Shown here: positions 16,824 to 25,160 of the stretch, piece by piece
Position numbering within the stretch: the stretch's first letter is position 1
Layout of the letters: every line of letters starts with the position of its first letter
Origin: Planctomonas sp. JC2975
Lineage (GTDB): Bacteria > Actinomycetota > Actinomycetes > Actinomycetales > Microbacteriaceae
Length of the DNA: 64,000 nt
Assembly: GCF_012985205.1 (NCBI RefSeq)
Contig: NZ_JABEKS010000001.1
Location: forward strand, 1,488,001-1,552,000
Reading direction: 5' to 3'
Notes under the pieces: generated by a model
The model's input: only the letters and a program-made list of their open reading frames with translations
Told to the model about the DNA's origin: nothing
Database searches by the model: none
Made by a program: the position numbers and the translations under genes

Positions 16824-18008
16824 CTATCCGTTTTGCCGGCCAGCGCGGCGCCGCCGAACTGTTGCTCCGGTGAGAAGGCTCGCTCCAACGGCGACGACGA
16901 GCACCACCGGCCACAGCGGAGGCACCGAACTGCCGGTTGCTGCGAGTTCCGAAGATGCCTCGGCCGGAGTGGGCGTCGGCGCAGTCGTGTCTGCCGCGGG
17001 AGCCGTGAAGCTGACGGTTCCCGTGGCGATGCTCACCGATTGGGCCGTCACGGACACGCTGGTGGCACCGAACGGCACGTCGACGTCCACCGTTGCGGTC
17101 TCGCCGGCCGGGACCGACTGCTGGGTGGTCTGCGTCGTCCCGTCCGGAAGTGCTGCCGTGATCGTGAAGGTGACAGGGCCGGCTGCGACCGATGACGCAT
17201 TGAGCGTCACCACCGCCTGCCCTCCGGTACTGCTGGCCGATCCTTGCTGCACGGATGCCGTCGAGTTCTCCGCGGCGGAGACTTCGAAATCGTAGGAGAA
17301 CGCGGTGGTGCCATGCGTCACCGAAACCGCGTCGGCGTATCCGGTCGCTCCAGGGGCCGCACCACTGCCGAGGCCCACCTGGACCTGACCCCACACGCCG
17401 GTCGGATAGCGGGCCGCGAAATCGCCGAAGGTGCACGGCGTTGCCTGCACGCAGAAGCCTCCGTCCCCCGCATTGGACTGGAACACGATGGAGTCGGCAC
17501 TCAGAGTCCAGGTCTGCCACTGACCGCTGGCGGCGGTGCCGTTACCGGGCTCGCCGAAGCTCACCGTGGTGAACGTTCCAGCCGTCGTGCCCACCTGCCA
17601 CCCAGCGAAACGCATGACGGGGAGGCTGCTTGCGACGCCCGAGGTGGCGAACGTGAACGTGGAGAAGCTCGCGCCCAGCAAGGTGTCCCATGGCGATGGA
17701 ACGGCGCCGGCCGGATTGGTGTAAACCTGGGCGCGGTCAGCCGACGTCGGCGTCGTCAGCTGGAGACTCCCCCGACCGCTCGGCGGGGTCGCGGGTCCCT
17801 CCACCAGCTGCTCGACACCACCGCCGCCAGGATTCGCCGGATCGATCGCCCACCCGTTGCCACTGTCGGCATTCGCCGTCGAGGTCAGCGCATCGATGAC
17901 GTTCGCACCCGGCGCCGCAGTGGCCCCCGGCCCTGAGAAAACGGCGGCGAGAAGAACGATTCCACCGATTGTCAAGACGGCTGCGGCCGCACGAATCCCT
18001 TGGCTCAT
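16824..18008 (-). CDS. Secreted protein with LAATG sortase-type anchor
   Basis: A 394-residue exported protein: signal peptide (1-32, ending A-T-A-A-P), a jelly-roll-like region (about 33-235) with Trp-rich strands (Q-W-Q-T-W-T-L, D-F-A-A-R-Y-P) and two cysteines, a DUF-like Ig domain (about 240-330), a Thr/Pro linker and LAATG at 355-359 followed by a hydrophobic helix and R-R-R-R. LAxTG is the signal of class E actinobacterial sortases, unlike the LPSTG of the adhesin at 9289. ATG 18008 has GGGGGAG 4 bp upstream. Ligand unknown; possibly a carbohydrate-binding surface protein. Confidence 0.8.
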   Translation of the reverse strand: MSQGIRAAAAVLTIGGIVLLAAVFSGPGATAAPGANVIDALTSTANADSGNGWAIDPANPGGGGVEQLVEGPATPPSGRGSLQLTTPTSADRAQVYTNPAGAVPSPWDTLLGASFSTFTFATSGVASSLPVMRFAGWQVGTTAGTFTTVSFGEPGNGTAASGQWQTWTLSADSIVFQSNAGDGGFCVQATPCTFGDFAARYPTGVWGQVQVGLGSGAAPGATGYADAVSVTHGTTAFSYDFEVSAAENSTASVQQGSASSTGGQAVVTLNASSVAAGPVTFTITAALPDGTTQTTQQSVPAGETATVDVDVPFGATSVSVTAQSVSIATGTVSFTAPAADTTAPTPTPAEASSELAATGSSVPPLWPVVLVVAVGASLLTGATVRRRRAGRQNG

Positions 18009-18100
18009 GACTCCCCCGATGTCAGAGGACATGTTACGCGCCTTCAGACAATCCACAGAGAACGCCATTTCAACCTCCTGTGACGCCACTGTCCGCCCGC

Positions 18101-20125
18101 TCATCGGGGGTTCGCCCGCTCCCACAATTCGCTGTCGAGTGGATCCATCCCGTGGCGTTCACGGGTCGGCGGCGGCCCGGTCACCGGCCGGTAGTGGTCG
18201 TGTTCGAGGGCGAGCACGGCCTCGCCGCGCGTCAGGTCGGGGAGCGCGACGGCCAGCGTTCGTGCCATCCGCGCGGGTACCGTGCCGGCCAGCGCGACCC
18301 GGTCGTGCTCGGGTTCCATGGAACGGATGATGCCCTCATTGCGTCGCAGGAGCGCGATGACCGCATCAGCCGCGTCGGCCCCCGTGTCCACGGTGAAGGC
18401 GTCCACCGGCTCGCACACGATGGTGCCCGCCTGTGCGAGCGCCCGATGGATGAGCATGGGCGCGAGCAGGCGGAAGTCCGCGCCCACCGACGACATGCCC
18501 TTGTTGAACTTCTGGTGGGAGTGGCTCTGCCGCGGCGCGTATCCGGTGTGCGTGATGGTGACGTGCGCGTCGGGGATCGGCCATCCGTATCGACCCTGCG
18601 CGAGGCCGGCCTCGATGCCTTCACGTGTCGCAGAGAAGAAGGCCGGCGGCATGGATCCGCGCTCAACGGCCAACTCGACCGTGAGGCCCGTCCCGATCTC
18701 GCCCGGCGCCACGATGAACCCGAGCGTGGCGAGGTATCCGGTGGTGTGCTCGCTCATGATCGCGTGGGCAGACCCGATGTTCGAGATCCGCTCGATCTGG
18801 CGCGTGGTGGTGGGACGGAACACGACGGCGATGCCGAACTGCTCGTCGAGGAGCGCGGCGATGACCTCCTTCTGCACGTCGCCGAACAGGGTGACGGCCA
18901 CTTCAGCGCGATCGTCGTCAACGCGCAGCGCGATCAGGGGATCCTGCTCGGCCAACGTCGACAGCGCTGCGAACATGGCACCGCGTTCCGCGGTATGCAC
19001 GGGATCGACGACGGACTCGAGCGTGGGTGCGGCGAAGCGCACGGACGGCCGCGAAGCGCTCGTGGTTCCCAGCCAGTCGCCGATGCGTGCGCGGGTCAGC
19101 CCGCGCATCCGCACGACGTCTCCCGCCCGTGCAGCCTCTGGCGGGCGGACGCCGGACGGCGCGCTCACCTCGAGCCATGAGACCAATGAGCGCACGCCTT
19201 CGTCGTCCACCCGATCCCGTTCGCGAAGGAGTCCGCCGAACACGCGCGCCCAGACGATGCGACCCCGCTCGTCGTTCTCGATCTTGAACACGCGCGCCGA
19301 CAGCGGATCGGTGTCAGCGTGGGGCGAACCGACGGGGAACTCGGCCATCACCGACATCAGCTCACGGATGCCGGCGCCCGTCATCGCGGAGCCGAAGACG
19401 ACCGGCACCACGTCGCGGGCGGCCCACTCCGATCGGAACGCCGCGCGCGCCCGCTCACGAGACGTCGTCCGCGAGTTCACGAAGTCGTCGAGGAGGGATG
19501 CGTCGTGCTCGGCGAGCCGCTCCCGCACCTCGTCGCGGGACAGCTCGAGCTCTGCGACCGCTGCATCCTTCGTGCCGAGGCCGCCGACCTCCGTGAACGG
19601 CACGACACTGGTGCCATCGCGGTCCGCGAGGCGTCGTCGCAGTTCGCGCACGACGCGATCGGGATCCGCGCCCTGCCTGTCGATCTTGTTGACGAAAACG
19701 GCGACGGGCAGGCGGAGGCGGGTGAGAGCGCGCCACAGCACGACGGTCTGCGGCTGGACTCCCTCGACGGCGCTGACGACGAGCACTGCCGCGTCGAGCA
19801 CCGAGAGACTGCGTTCCACCTCCGCGATGAAGTCGGCATGCCCTGGGGTGTCGATCAGATTGACCTGGGCGGGCGCGTCGCCGTCATGCCGATCGAGCAG
19901 GAATGATGCGACGTTGGTGCGTATCGTGATGCCGCGTCGCCGCTCGATGTCCATCGAGTCGGTCAGCGACGTTCCGGCGTCGACGCTGCCGAGCGCGTCG
20001 ATGGCGCCGGAACTGAACAGGAGCCTTTCGGTCAGGCTCGTCTTGCCGGCATCAACATGCGCGACGATGCCCCAGTTCGCGGTGACCGCGTGCCCCCGAG
20101 GCGTGGGCGAAGAAACAAACGACAC
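18101..20125 (-). CDS. Tetracycline-type ribosomal protection protein (EF-G-like GTPase)
   Basis: A 674-residue translational GTPase of the Tet(M)/OtrA type, which binds the ribosome and ejects tetracycline. G motifs are intact: A-H-V-D-A-G-K-T (G1), R-R-R-G-I-T-I (G2), D-T-P-G-H-A-D-F (G3), N-K-I-D (G4). EF-G-like domains II-V follow, including G-Y-L-A-T-L-G and the C-terminal S-V-G-A-D-F-R-L. I start at GTG 20125, which has GGAG at 7-nt spacing and puts G1 near residue 22. In actinobacteria such genes are often intrinsic (OtrA-like) rather than acquired; base use here matches the neighbours. A leader ORF overlaps the start (20052-20180). Confidence 0.88.
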   Translation of the reverse strand: MSFVSSPTPRGHAVTANWGIVAHVDAGKTSLTERLLFSSGAIDALGSVDAGTSLTDSMDIERRRGITIRTNVASFLLDRHDGDAPAQVNLIDTPGHADFIAEVERSLSVLDAAVLVVSAVEGVQPQTVVLWRALTRLRLPVAVFVNKIDRQGADPDRVVRELRRRLADRDGTSVVPFTEVGGLGTKDAAVAELELSRDEVRERLAEHDASLLDDFVNSRTTSRERARAAFRSEWAARDVVPVVFGSAMTGAGIRELMSVMAEFPVGSPHADTDPLSARVFKIENDERGRIVWARVFGGLLRERDRVDDEGVRSLVSWLEVSAPSGVRPPEAARAGDVVRMRGLTRARIGDWLGTTSASRPSVRFAAPTLESVVDPVHTAERGAMFAALSTLAEQDPLIALRVDDDRAEVAVTLFGDVQKEVIAALLDEQFGIAVVFRPTTTRQIERISNIGSAHAIMSEHTTGYLATLGFIVAPGEIGTGLTVELAVERGSMPPAFFSATREGIEAGLAQGRYGWPIPDAHVTITHTGYAPRQSHSHQKFNKGMSSVGADFRLLAPMLIHRALAQAGTIVCEPVDAFTVDTGADAADAVIALLRRNEGIIRSMEPEHDRVALAGTVPARMARTLAVALPDLTRGEAVLALEHDHYRPVTGPPPTRERHGMDPLDSELWERANPR

Positions 20126-20180
20126 AGGACTGCTCCAGAGAGGTCGAGAAGACGATGGGCTGAGCAGTCGTTCGCCGCAT
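20052..20180 (-). CDS. Leader ORF overlapping the ribosomal protection gene start
   Basis: A 42-codon ORF begins at ATG 20180 behind the strongest ribosome binding site in the area (GGAAAGGAAG, 4 nt before the ATG) and reads out of frame through the RBS and GTG start (20125) of the ribosomal protection gene, stopping at 20052. The peptide starts M-R-R-T-T-A-Q-P and contains S-C-V-V-C-F-F. Having the better RBS on the upstream, overlapping ORF is a common layout for drug-sensing leader peptides. The peptide itself is probably not functional. Confidence 0.5.
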   Translation of the reverse strand: MRRTTAQPIVFSTSLEQSCVVCFFAHASGARGHRELGHRRAC

Positions 20181-20366
20181 GGTTCTTCCTTTCCCGAGTC
20201 GAGTCCTGGTGTCGCGAAGATCCATGCGCCCACGCCCACGCCGACTCGGCAATGAAACCGAGCCTCGTCGTCGGCAACGTCGAGATGGCGGACACCAGTC
20301 CGCGGATTCGAGTCGCACTTCGCGCGTCCGCTTTCGTTGCGCAGCTCGCTCGAAGAGAATCACTGG

Positions 20367-21097
20367 GTGCCGATTTCGCAGGTAGCGCTCCTCTCGGACG
20401 TCCATGGAAACGTGACGGCTTTCGAAGCCGTGCTGGCGGACATCGCTTCCCGCGGCATCCGCTCGGTCTACAACCTGGGCGATGTGGCGGGCAAAGGACC
20501 GCGCGGATCGGAGGCCGTCCGACTCAGTCGCGAGCGGTGCACCGTCACCGTCCGCGGGAACTGGGATGACATGCTCGGCACCCGCGATCTGACAGACCTT
20601 CCAGAAATGCAATGGTGGGCGACGGAGCTCAGCGCCGACGACCGGCACTGGCTGGGATCGCTGCCCGAGTCTCACGACCTCGCGCTCGGCGACCATCGCA
20701 TTCGGATGTTCCACGCCTCGGCCACGAGCGTCTACAGCCGTGGCACACGGATCCCGAATTCGACGCCATGTTCCTGAACACGGAACTGACCGGGGAAGGT
20801 CCTCTCCCGAACGTGGTCTGCTACGGGGATATCCACAGCGCGTACACCAAAACCGTTGACGGCAGAACTCTCATCAACGTCGGCAGCGTCGGCAACGCAC
20901 TGGACGAGACGACCGCCTCCTACGTCATCCTCACGCCCGCGGCGGACCGACCAGAGCTACAGATCGAGTTCGTGCGAGTTCCCTACGACCGGGAAGCGGA
21001 GATCGCGGTCGCCGTCGCCAGCGGGATGCCCGCCACCGAGCCCTACGCCATCGAACTGCGCACCGCCGTCTACCGCGGGCTGCAACCACAGAGGTGA
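20367..21097 (+). pseudogene. Frameshifted calcineurin-like metallophosphoesterase
   Basis: A YfcE/MPE-type phosphodiesterase interrupted once. The first part has A-L-L-S-D-V-H-G-N, N-L-G-D-V-A-G-K-G-P-R-G, R-G-N-W-D-D and F-H-A-S-A-T-S-V-Y; the second resumes H-T-D-P-E-F-D-A-M-F, Y-G-D-I-H-S-A-Y and N-V-G-S-V-G-N-A-L-D to a normal end at 21097. All metal-ligand motifs are present, but one missing base at about 20740 breaks the frame. GTG 20367 start. It is either a recent pseudogene or a sequencing error; the stop overlaps the next gene's upstream GTG/ATG cluster. Confidence 0.8.
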
Positions 21098-21102
21098 TGA
21101 CC

Positions 21103-21897
21103 ATGAGACCCTTCCGATTCGGAGTCGTCGCACCGATACTCACCGACCTGGCGTCGTGGCAGGACAGCGCGCGGCGCATCGCGGATCTCGGCTACTCGAC
21201 CCTGCTCATGCCGGACGTTCCGGGCTTTCAGCCCGCTCCCGGGCCCGCGCTGGCCATCGCCGCTGCGGCCGCGGACCTGCGAGTCGGCAGCTGGGTGTAC
21301 GCCGCCGCCCTGCGGCAGCCATGGAGCACTGCACGAGAAGCGCACTCGCTGACGATGCTCACCGGCGGTCGCTTCGAGATGGGCATCGGGCTCGGCCGTC
21401 CCGGCATAGAGACGGAGCAGGGACTGCCGAAGGTCTCCGGCGCCGAGCGGCTTCGCCGCGTGCAGGAGACCATCTCCGTCCTGCGAGAACTCGACGGACC
21501 GGAGCAACGAACGCCGGTCGTCATGGCGGTGCGCGGACCTCGATCGCGGGAGCTCGCTGCAGAGGTCGCCGACACCGTGACCTTCGTGCTGGACGCGGGC
21601 GACGATCGGGTTCTGATCGAACGGAGTGTGCGTGAGTTCGCCGCCGGCCGGGACATCGAGCTCGCCCAGCATGTCGGTGTCGTCGGCGACGCCAGGGCCG
21701 CGTTCATGGCGGCGCCCGGCACGGACACGGCCGCCCTGCGCGCCGCCGATTCGCTGTTCCGGTTGCCGGACGACCCGTCAGCCGTCGTCGACGAGCTGCA
21801 ACGCAGACGCGAGGAGATCGGCCTCAGCTACTACGTGTTCGGCGCGGCATTCGCCGAACTGCTCGCCCCGGCCGTCGGGCAGCTCGCGGGGCGCTGA
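21103..21897 (+). CDS. LLM-class flavin-dependent oxidoreductase
   Basis: A 264-residue luciferase-like TIM-barrel enzyme using FMN or F420. Typical blocks are R-F-G-V-V-A-P near the N-terminus, the A-R-E-A-H-S-L-T-M-L-T-G-G-R-F-E-M-G-I-G-L-G-R core, and a shortened C-terminal half. It is about 50-60 residues shorter than most members. ATG 21103 is favoured by AGAGG at 21090-21093. It begins six bases past the frameshifted phosphoesterase, suggesting an original two-gene operon. Confidence 0.85.
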   Translation: MRPFRFGVVAPILTDLASWQDSARRIADLGYSTLLMPDVPGFQPAPGPALAIAAAAADLRVGSWVYAAALRQPWSTAREAHSLTMLTGGRFEMGIGLGRPGIETEQGLPKVSGAERLRRVQETISVLRELDGPEQRTPVVMAVRGPRSRELAAEVADTVTFVLDAGDDRVLIERSVREFAAGRDIELAQHVGVVGDARAAFMAAPGTDTAALRAADSLFRLPDDPSAVVDELQRRREEIGLSYYVFGAAFAELLAPAVGQLAGR

Positions 21898-22009
21898 GTA
21901 TCGCCGGTGCTGCGCCCTGGAACACCTGTCAGGCATTCTGGCCAGGGAATCCACCGGCGTGCTGACCCTCCCCAGGGCAGAAACGCGCGTGGGAGCCGGC
22001 ACATCCGCC

Positions 22010-22534
22010 TCAGCGGATCGGTGCGCTACTGCGTCCCTGCGCTCCCCCGCTCAGCTCGGCGTCGAGGGTCTCTTGCGTGACGCGCATCTGCTCGGCATAT
22101 GCCGGATCCTTCAGGCGCTGCCACATAAGGTCCTCTGGAACGTCCTCGACCTGACTGACGACCCACCAGATGTTGCCGAACGGATCCTTGATGCGCCCAC
22201 CGCGTTGTCCGAAGGCACTGTTGGAGAGTCCCGTCACCACTGTGGCACCGCCGGCAACGGCTTTCGCGAATGCCGCGTCGGCATCCGGGACCCACACTCG
22301 CAGCAGGCTCGGCATGACCGGCCATTCCGGACGGCGATCGAAGGCCAGCAGAACGGTGTCGTCCACCTGGATCTCTGCATGACCGATCGCCCCGTCTTCT
22401 GTGGCGACGCGGGCGAGTTCCACCCCGTCGAACACCTGCGCAACGAAGTCGAGGAAGGCTCCCGTGTCATCCGTCACGATCCACGGAGCGACGCTCGTGT
22501 ATCCGGCCGGGGCGGCATTCTGACATTCTGACAT
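22010..22534 (-). CDS. PhnB/VOC-type glyoxalase-like protein
   Basis: A 174-residue VOC protein of the PhnB type. It shows Y-T-S-V-A-P-W-I-V-T-D-D-T-G-A-F-L-D-F-V near the N-terminus, a central D-T-V-L-L-A-F-D, V-P-D-A-D-A-A-F-A-K-A, and I-K-D-P-F-G-N-I-W-W-V-V, the conserved closing motif. Function is probably binding or isomerising a small molecule; substrate unknown. ATG 22534 is preceded by AGGAGAGGG. Last gene of a six-gene minus-strand run from the TetR regulator. Confidence 0.85.
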   Translation of the reverse strand: MSECQNAAPAGYTSVAPWIVTDDTGAFLDFVAQVFDGVELARVATEDGAIGHAEIQVDDTVLLAFDRRPEWPVMPSLLRVWVPDADAAFAKAVAGGATVVTGLSNSAFGQRGGRIKDPFGNIWWVVSQVEDVPEDLMWQRLKDPAYAEQMRVTQETLDAELSGGAQGRSSAPIR

Positions 22535-22723
22535 GTTCGGTCCCTCTCCTGACGGTTCGTGATGTTCGAACAATAGGAGTGATACAGGACGGGATCTGTC
22601 CTCTATTCCTTCTGGCAGATCAGCCTCGAGCTCGAATGCCGCGTCGCCCATCGACCGGCAGGCGGCGCGCTGCCTCCCGCCAGAGTCGCGTTCCGTGCGC
22701 ACCCACGTGATCCCGGGCCGACC

Positions 22724-23188
22724 TCACCTCCGCGCCGAACCGCCGCGCTTCGTGAGGATCCCCGGATTGTTGGGGTCGATCAAGTCCTCGTATTGCGGAT
22801 GCCGGTCGATGAACGTCCGCACGATGGGGCAGAGGTTGGTCACCCTCTTGCCCTGTTCGCGCACGTCGTCCAGCACCTGGCGGATCATCTCCGACGCCAC
22901 GCCTTGTCTGCGGAACTCCGGGTAGACGGCGGCGGCGAGCAGCACGATGCGGTCCGCCATGCGGTTGTAGGTGACGGCGCCGAGCGCGGTGTCACCCACG
23001 ATCGCGGTGTAGACCTGCTCCTTCTCCTCGTTGACGACAGTGATGTCCATGTCCACCCTCTGGTCCGGTTCCAGGAGCTGATCGATGATGGTGACCTGGT
23101 CCTCGGTGAGGGTACCGACCCCGTCCGGGTAGCCGGCCTGGTCCGGGTACTCGAACTGAAGATGCTGATGCGTTGTCCGATCGGTCAT
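22724..23188 (-). CDS. YjdJ-type GNAT N-acetyltransferase, copy A
   Basis: A 154-residue small GNAT protein. The acetyl-CoA site is V-Y-P-E-F-R-R-Q-G-V-A and the C-terminus R-V-T-N-L-C-P-I-V-R-T-F-I-D-R-H-P-Q-Y-E-D-L is the hallmark of the YjdJ subgroup, where the Cys-Pro is conserved. Its 60-residue N-terminal extension is specific. It is 47 bp downstream of a diverged paralogue (23235-23726), a tandem duplication. Substrate unknown. Confidence 0.8.
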   Translation of the reverse strand: MTDRTTHQHLQFEYPDQAGYPDGVGTLTEDQVTIIDQLLEPDQRVDMDITVVNEEKEQVYTAIVGDTALGAVTYNRMADRIVLLAAAVYPEFRRQGVASEMIRQVLDDVREQGKRVTNLCPIVRTFIDRHPQYEDLIDPNNPGILTKRGGSARR

Positions 23189-23234
23189 GTTCGTGCCTTT
23201 CGAGAATCGAGGCGGAGCGGATGGATTCCTGCTG

Positions 23235-23726
23235 TCATCCGACGTCGTGTTCGAAGTCGGCGAGGGTGTCATCCGTAGCAGAAGTGGCATCCTGCCCAGA
23301 CGGGCGGGCGCCGGAGCCGGGACGGGCGCCGGAGCCGGGATGGACGTCGTCGATGAGGTCGGCGTACTCGGGATTCCGCGCGATGAACTCGCCGACCACG
23401 GGACAGATGATCGTGATCTTCTTGCCGGTCTCGCGGATCGCGTCCAGCACTCGCGCGATGAGCTCCGTCGCGACCCGCTGGTGTCGATAGGGATGCGCCA
23501 CCCAGGTGGAGAGCAGGACGACGCGACCTCCGACATACCGGTAGGGCAGTTCCGCGACGGTGTCCTCGTTCAGCACGGCCTCCCAGCGTCCGTGCTCGTC
23601 GTCGTTGATGACGTCGAGCTCCCAGCCGGACCGGATCTCCGCGAGGTCGGTGCGGTCGACGACGGCGATGAGCGACGCGTTCCTCTCGCGCTGCGCATCC
23701 GCCTCGGCCTCCAGATCGATCGCCAT
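23235..23726 (-). CDS. YjdJ-type GNAT N-acetyltransferase, copy B
   Basis: A 163-residue paralogue of the next gene. It keeps V-A-H-P-Y-R-H-Q-R-V-A (the usual glycine of the CoA loop is Arg) and I-T-I-I-C-P-V-V-G-E-F-I-A-R-N-P-E-Y-A-D-L-I. A Gly/Ala/Pro repeat (P-G-S-G-A-R twice) and an acidic tail follow. Loss of the loop glycine suggests altered or lost CoA use. ATG 23726 lies two bases past the stop of the SnoaL gene, so translation is probably coupled. Confidence 0.75.
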   Translation of the reverse strand: MAIDLEAEADAQRERNASLIAVVDRTDLAEIRSGWELDVINDDEHGRWEAVLNEDTVAELPYRYVGGRVVLLSTWVAHPYRHQRVATELIARVLDAIRETGKKITIICPVVGEFIARNPEYADLIDDVHPGSGARPGSGARPSGQDATSATDDTLADFEHDVG

Positions 23727-23727
23727 G

Positions 23728-24111
23728 TCACACCCCTGGCGCAATCGCACAGGCGGCGACACAAAGCCAGCTCCCGTGACGCCTCTGGTACACGTCGGTG
23801 TACAGCGCCTCCTGCACCGAGCCGTCGGCGATCACCGTGTACCTGGCGCGACCGTGGATCACGGCGACGTCTTCGCCGAGGAAGCGCACCCGGGACTCCT
23901 TCAGCGCCAGGTCCTTGAAGGGGCGTGGCCCAGCGATGTATTCCAGGTACTCGTCTCGAGTGCGGGTGACTCCCGGCGTCTGCACGACGAAATCGTCGGA
24001 GAGAAGGGTGCGGAAGCGTTCGGCGTCACTGGCCTGATCGGCGGCGTTGTAGTCGAGGTTGAGCCGCTCGAGGATCGCAAGGTCCTCGGTTCTGTCGGTG
24101 AGGGTTGTCAT
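23728..24111 (-). CDS. SnoaL/NTF2-like protein
   Basis: A 127-residue NTF2-fold protein: I-L-E-R-L-N-L-D-Y-N-A-A-D-Q-A-S-D helix, F-R-T-L-L-S-D-D-F-V-V-Q-T-P-G, and the end G-S-W-L-C-V-A-A-C. This is the nuclear transport factor 2-like group with binding or isomerase roles. It sits between a dehydrogenase and two GNATs in the TetR-controlled run. ATG 24111. Confidence 0.8.
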   Translation of the reverse strand: MTTLTDRTEDLAILERLNLDYNAADQASDAERFRTLLSDDFVVQTPGVTRTRDEYLEYIAGPRPFKDLALKESRVRFLGEDVAVIHGRARYTVIADGSVQEALYTDVYQRRHGSWLCVAACAIAPGV

Positions 24112-24242
24112 GTCTGCTCCTTGGTCGAGGTGTTGGTGGAAGGCAGCCGAGCGATCGGCGCTCCGGACGCGCCGGCGGGTTTGCGGGCGCGACGAATCGC
24201 GCGACGTGCGCACAGCACAGTCGCTCCGGTGTCGCCCTGGAA

Positions 24243-25160
24243 TTACGCCCGAACGGTGATGATCGTCTTGCCCTTGTGCCGCTCCGTCGGGTTCAGTGCC
24301 GCGAGGGCATCGTCGAGGGGCACGATGGTGCCGATGTTCGTTCGGAACCGCCCGTCGCGCACCCGCTGGACGATCTCGGTGAGCTGCGCTCGATCGGACT
24401 CGACCACGAAGTCGACAGCACGCACGTCCTGCGGCTTGTGCTCCGGCGGTCCGACGATGGTCACGAGCACTCCTCCCGCCCGGATGACGTCGGCCGACGC
24501 CTTCTGAATGTCGCCGCCGATGACGTCGAAGACGAGGTCGACCTGACCGACGTCCCGCAGGTCGTCGCTTCCGAGGTCGAGGAACTCGTTGGCTCCGAAG
24601 TCGAGCGCCGCCTGGCGGTCGGCCGCCCGGCCGGTGCCGATCACGTAGGCGCCCGCCTCGCGTGCCAGCTGTGCGACAGCGGATCCGACCGCGCCTGCGG
24701 CTCCGTGGGCGATGACGGTCTGGCCGGACCGAAGATGTCCGTGCTGGAAGAGGCCCTGCCATGCGGTCAGGCCGGAGATGGGCAGGCTCGCGCCTACCGT
24801 GAAGTCCACGTCGCCGGGCAGCGGTGCCAGATTGCGCGACTCGACGGCCGTGTACTCGGCCAACGTGCCGTCGCGGTGCCAGTCGGTGATCCCGAAGACC
24901 CGTTGACCGAGCGAGAGGCCCGTTGTGCCGTATCCCAGTGCTGAGACCACTCCGGCGAACTCGTGACCGATGACCGCCGAGGTGCGGTCGTGACCGGCGC
25001 GGTCCGCCCAGGTCGATGGCCACTCCCACTCTGCGGGCACGAACCCCGACGCGTGCACTTTCACGACGACGTCGTTGATAGCCGGTTTCGGCTCGGGCAG
25101 CTCCGTCAACGTCATACCCGCGCCGTCGGCGGCGCGATCCGTCACGATGATCGCCTTCAT
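24243..25160 (-). CDS. NADP-dependent quinone oxidoreductase-type dehydrogenase (MDR)
   Basis: A 305-residue zinc-less medium-chain dehydrogenase. Features: E-L-P-E-P-K-P near the start, G-H-E-F-A-G-V-V, the Rossmann A-H-G-A-A-G-A-V-G-S-A-V and the C-terminal K-G-K-T-I-I-T-V. No zinc cysteine cluster is present, placing it with NADPH:quinone reductases that act on quinones or enones. Its ATG overlaps the stop of the TetR gene (ATGA), so it is the regulator's most direct target. Confidence 0.9.
   Translation of the reverse strand: MKAIIVTDRAADGAGMTLTELPEPKPAINDVVVKVHASGFVPAEWEWPSTWADRAGHDRTSAVIGHEFAGVVSALGYGTTGLSLGQRVFGITDWHRDGTLAEYTAVESRNLAPLPGDVDFTVGASLPISGLTAWQGLFQHGHLRSGQTVIAHGAAGAVGSAVAQLAREAGAYVIGTGRAADRQAALDFGANEFLDLGSDDLRDVGQVDLVFDVIGGDIQKASADVIRAGGVLVTIVGPPEHKPQDVRAVDFVVESDRAQLTEIVQRVRDGRFRTNIGTIVPLDDALAALNPTERHKGKTIITVRA

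Noticed and set aside
18282-20255. 657-codon open frame antisense to the ribosomal protection gene
   Set aside because: Low-complexity Ser/Arg/Thr composition typical of the shadow of a GC-rich gene; the opposite strand has all GTPase motifs.
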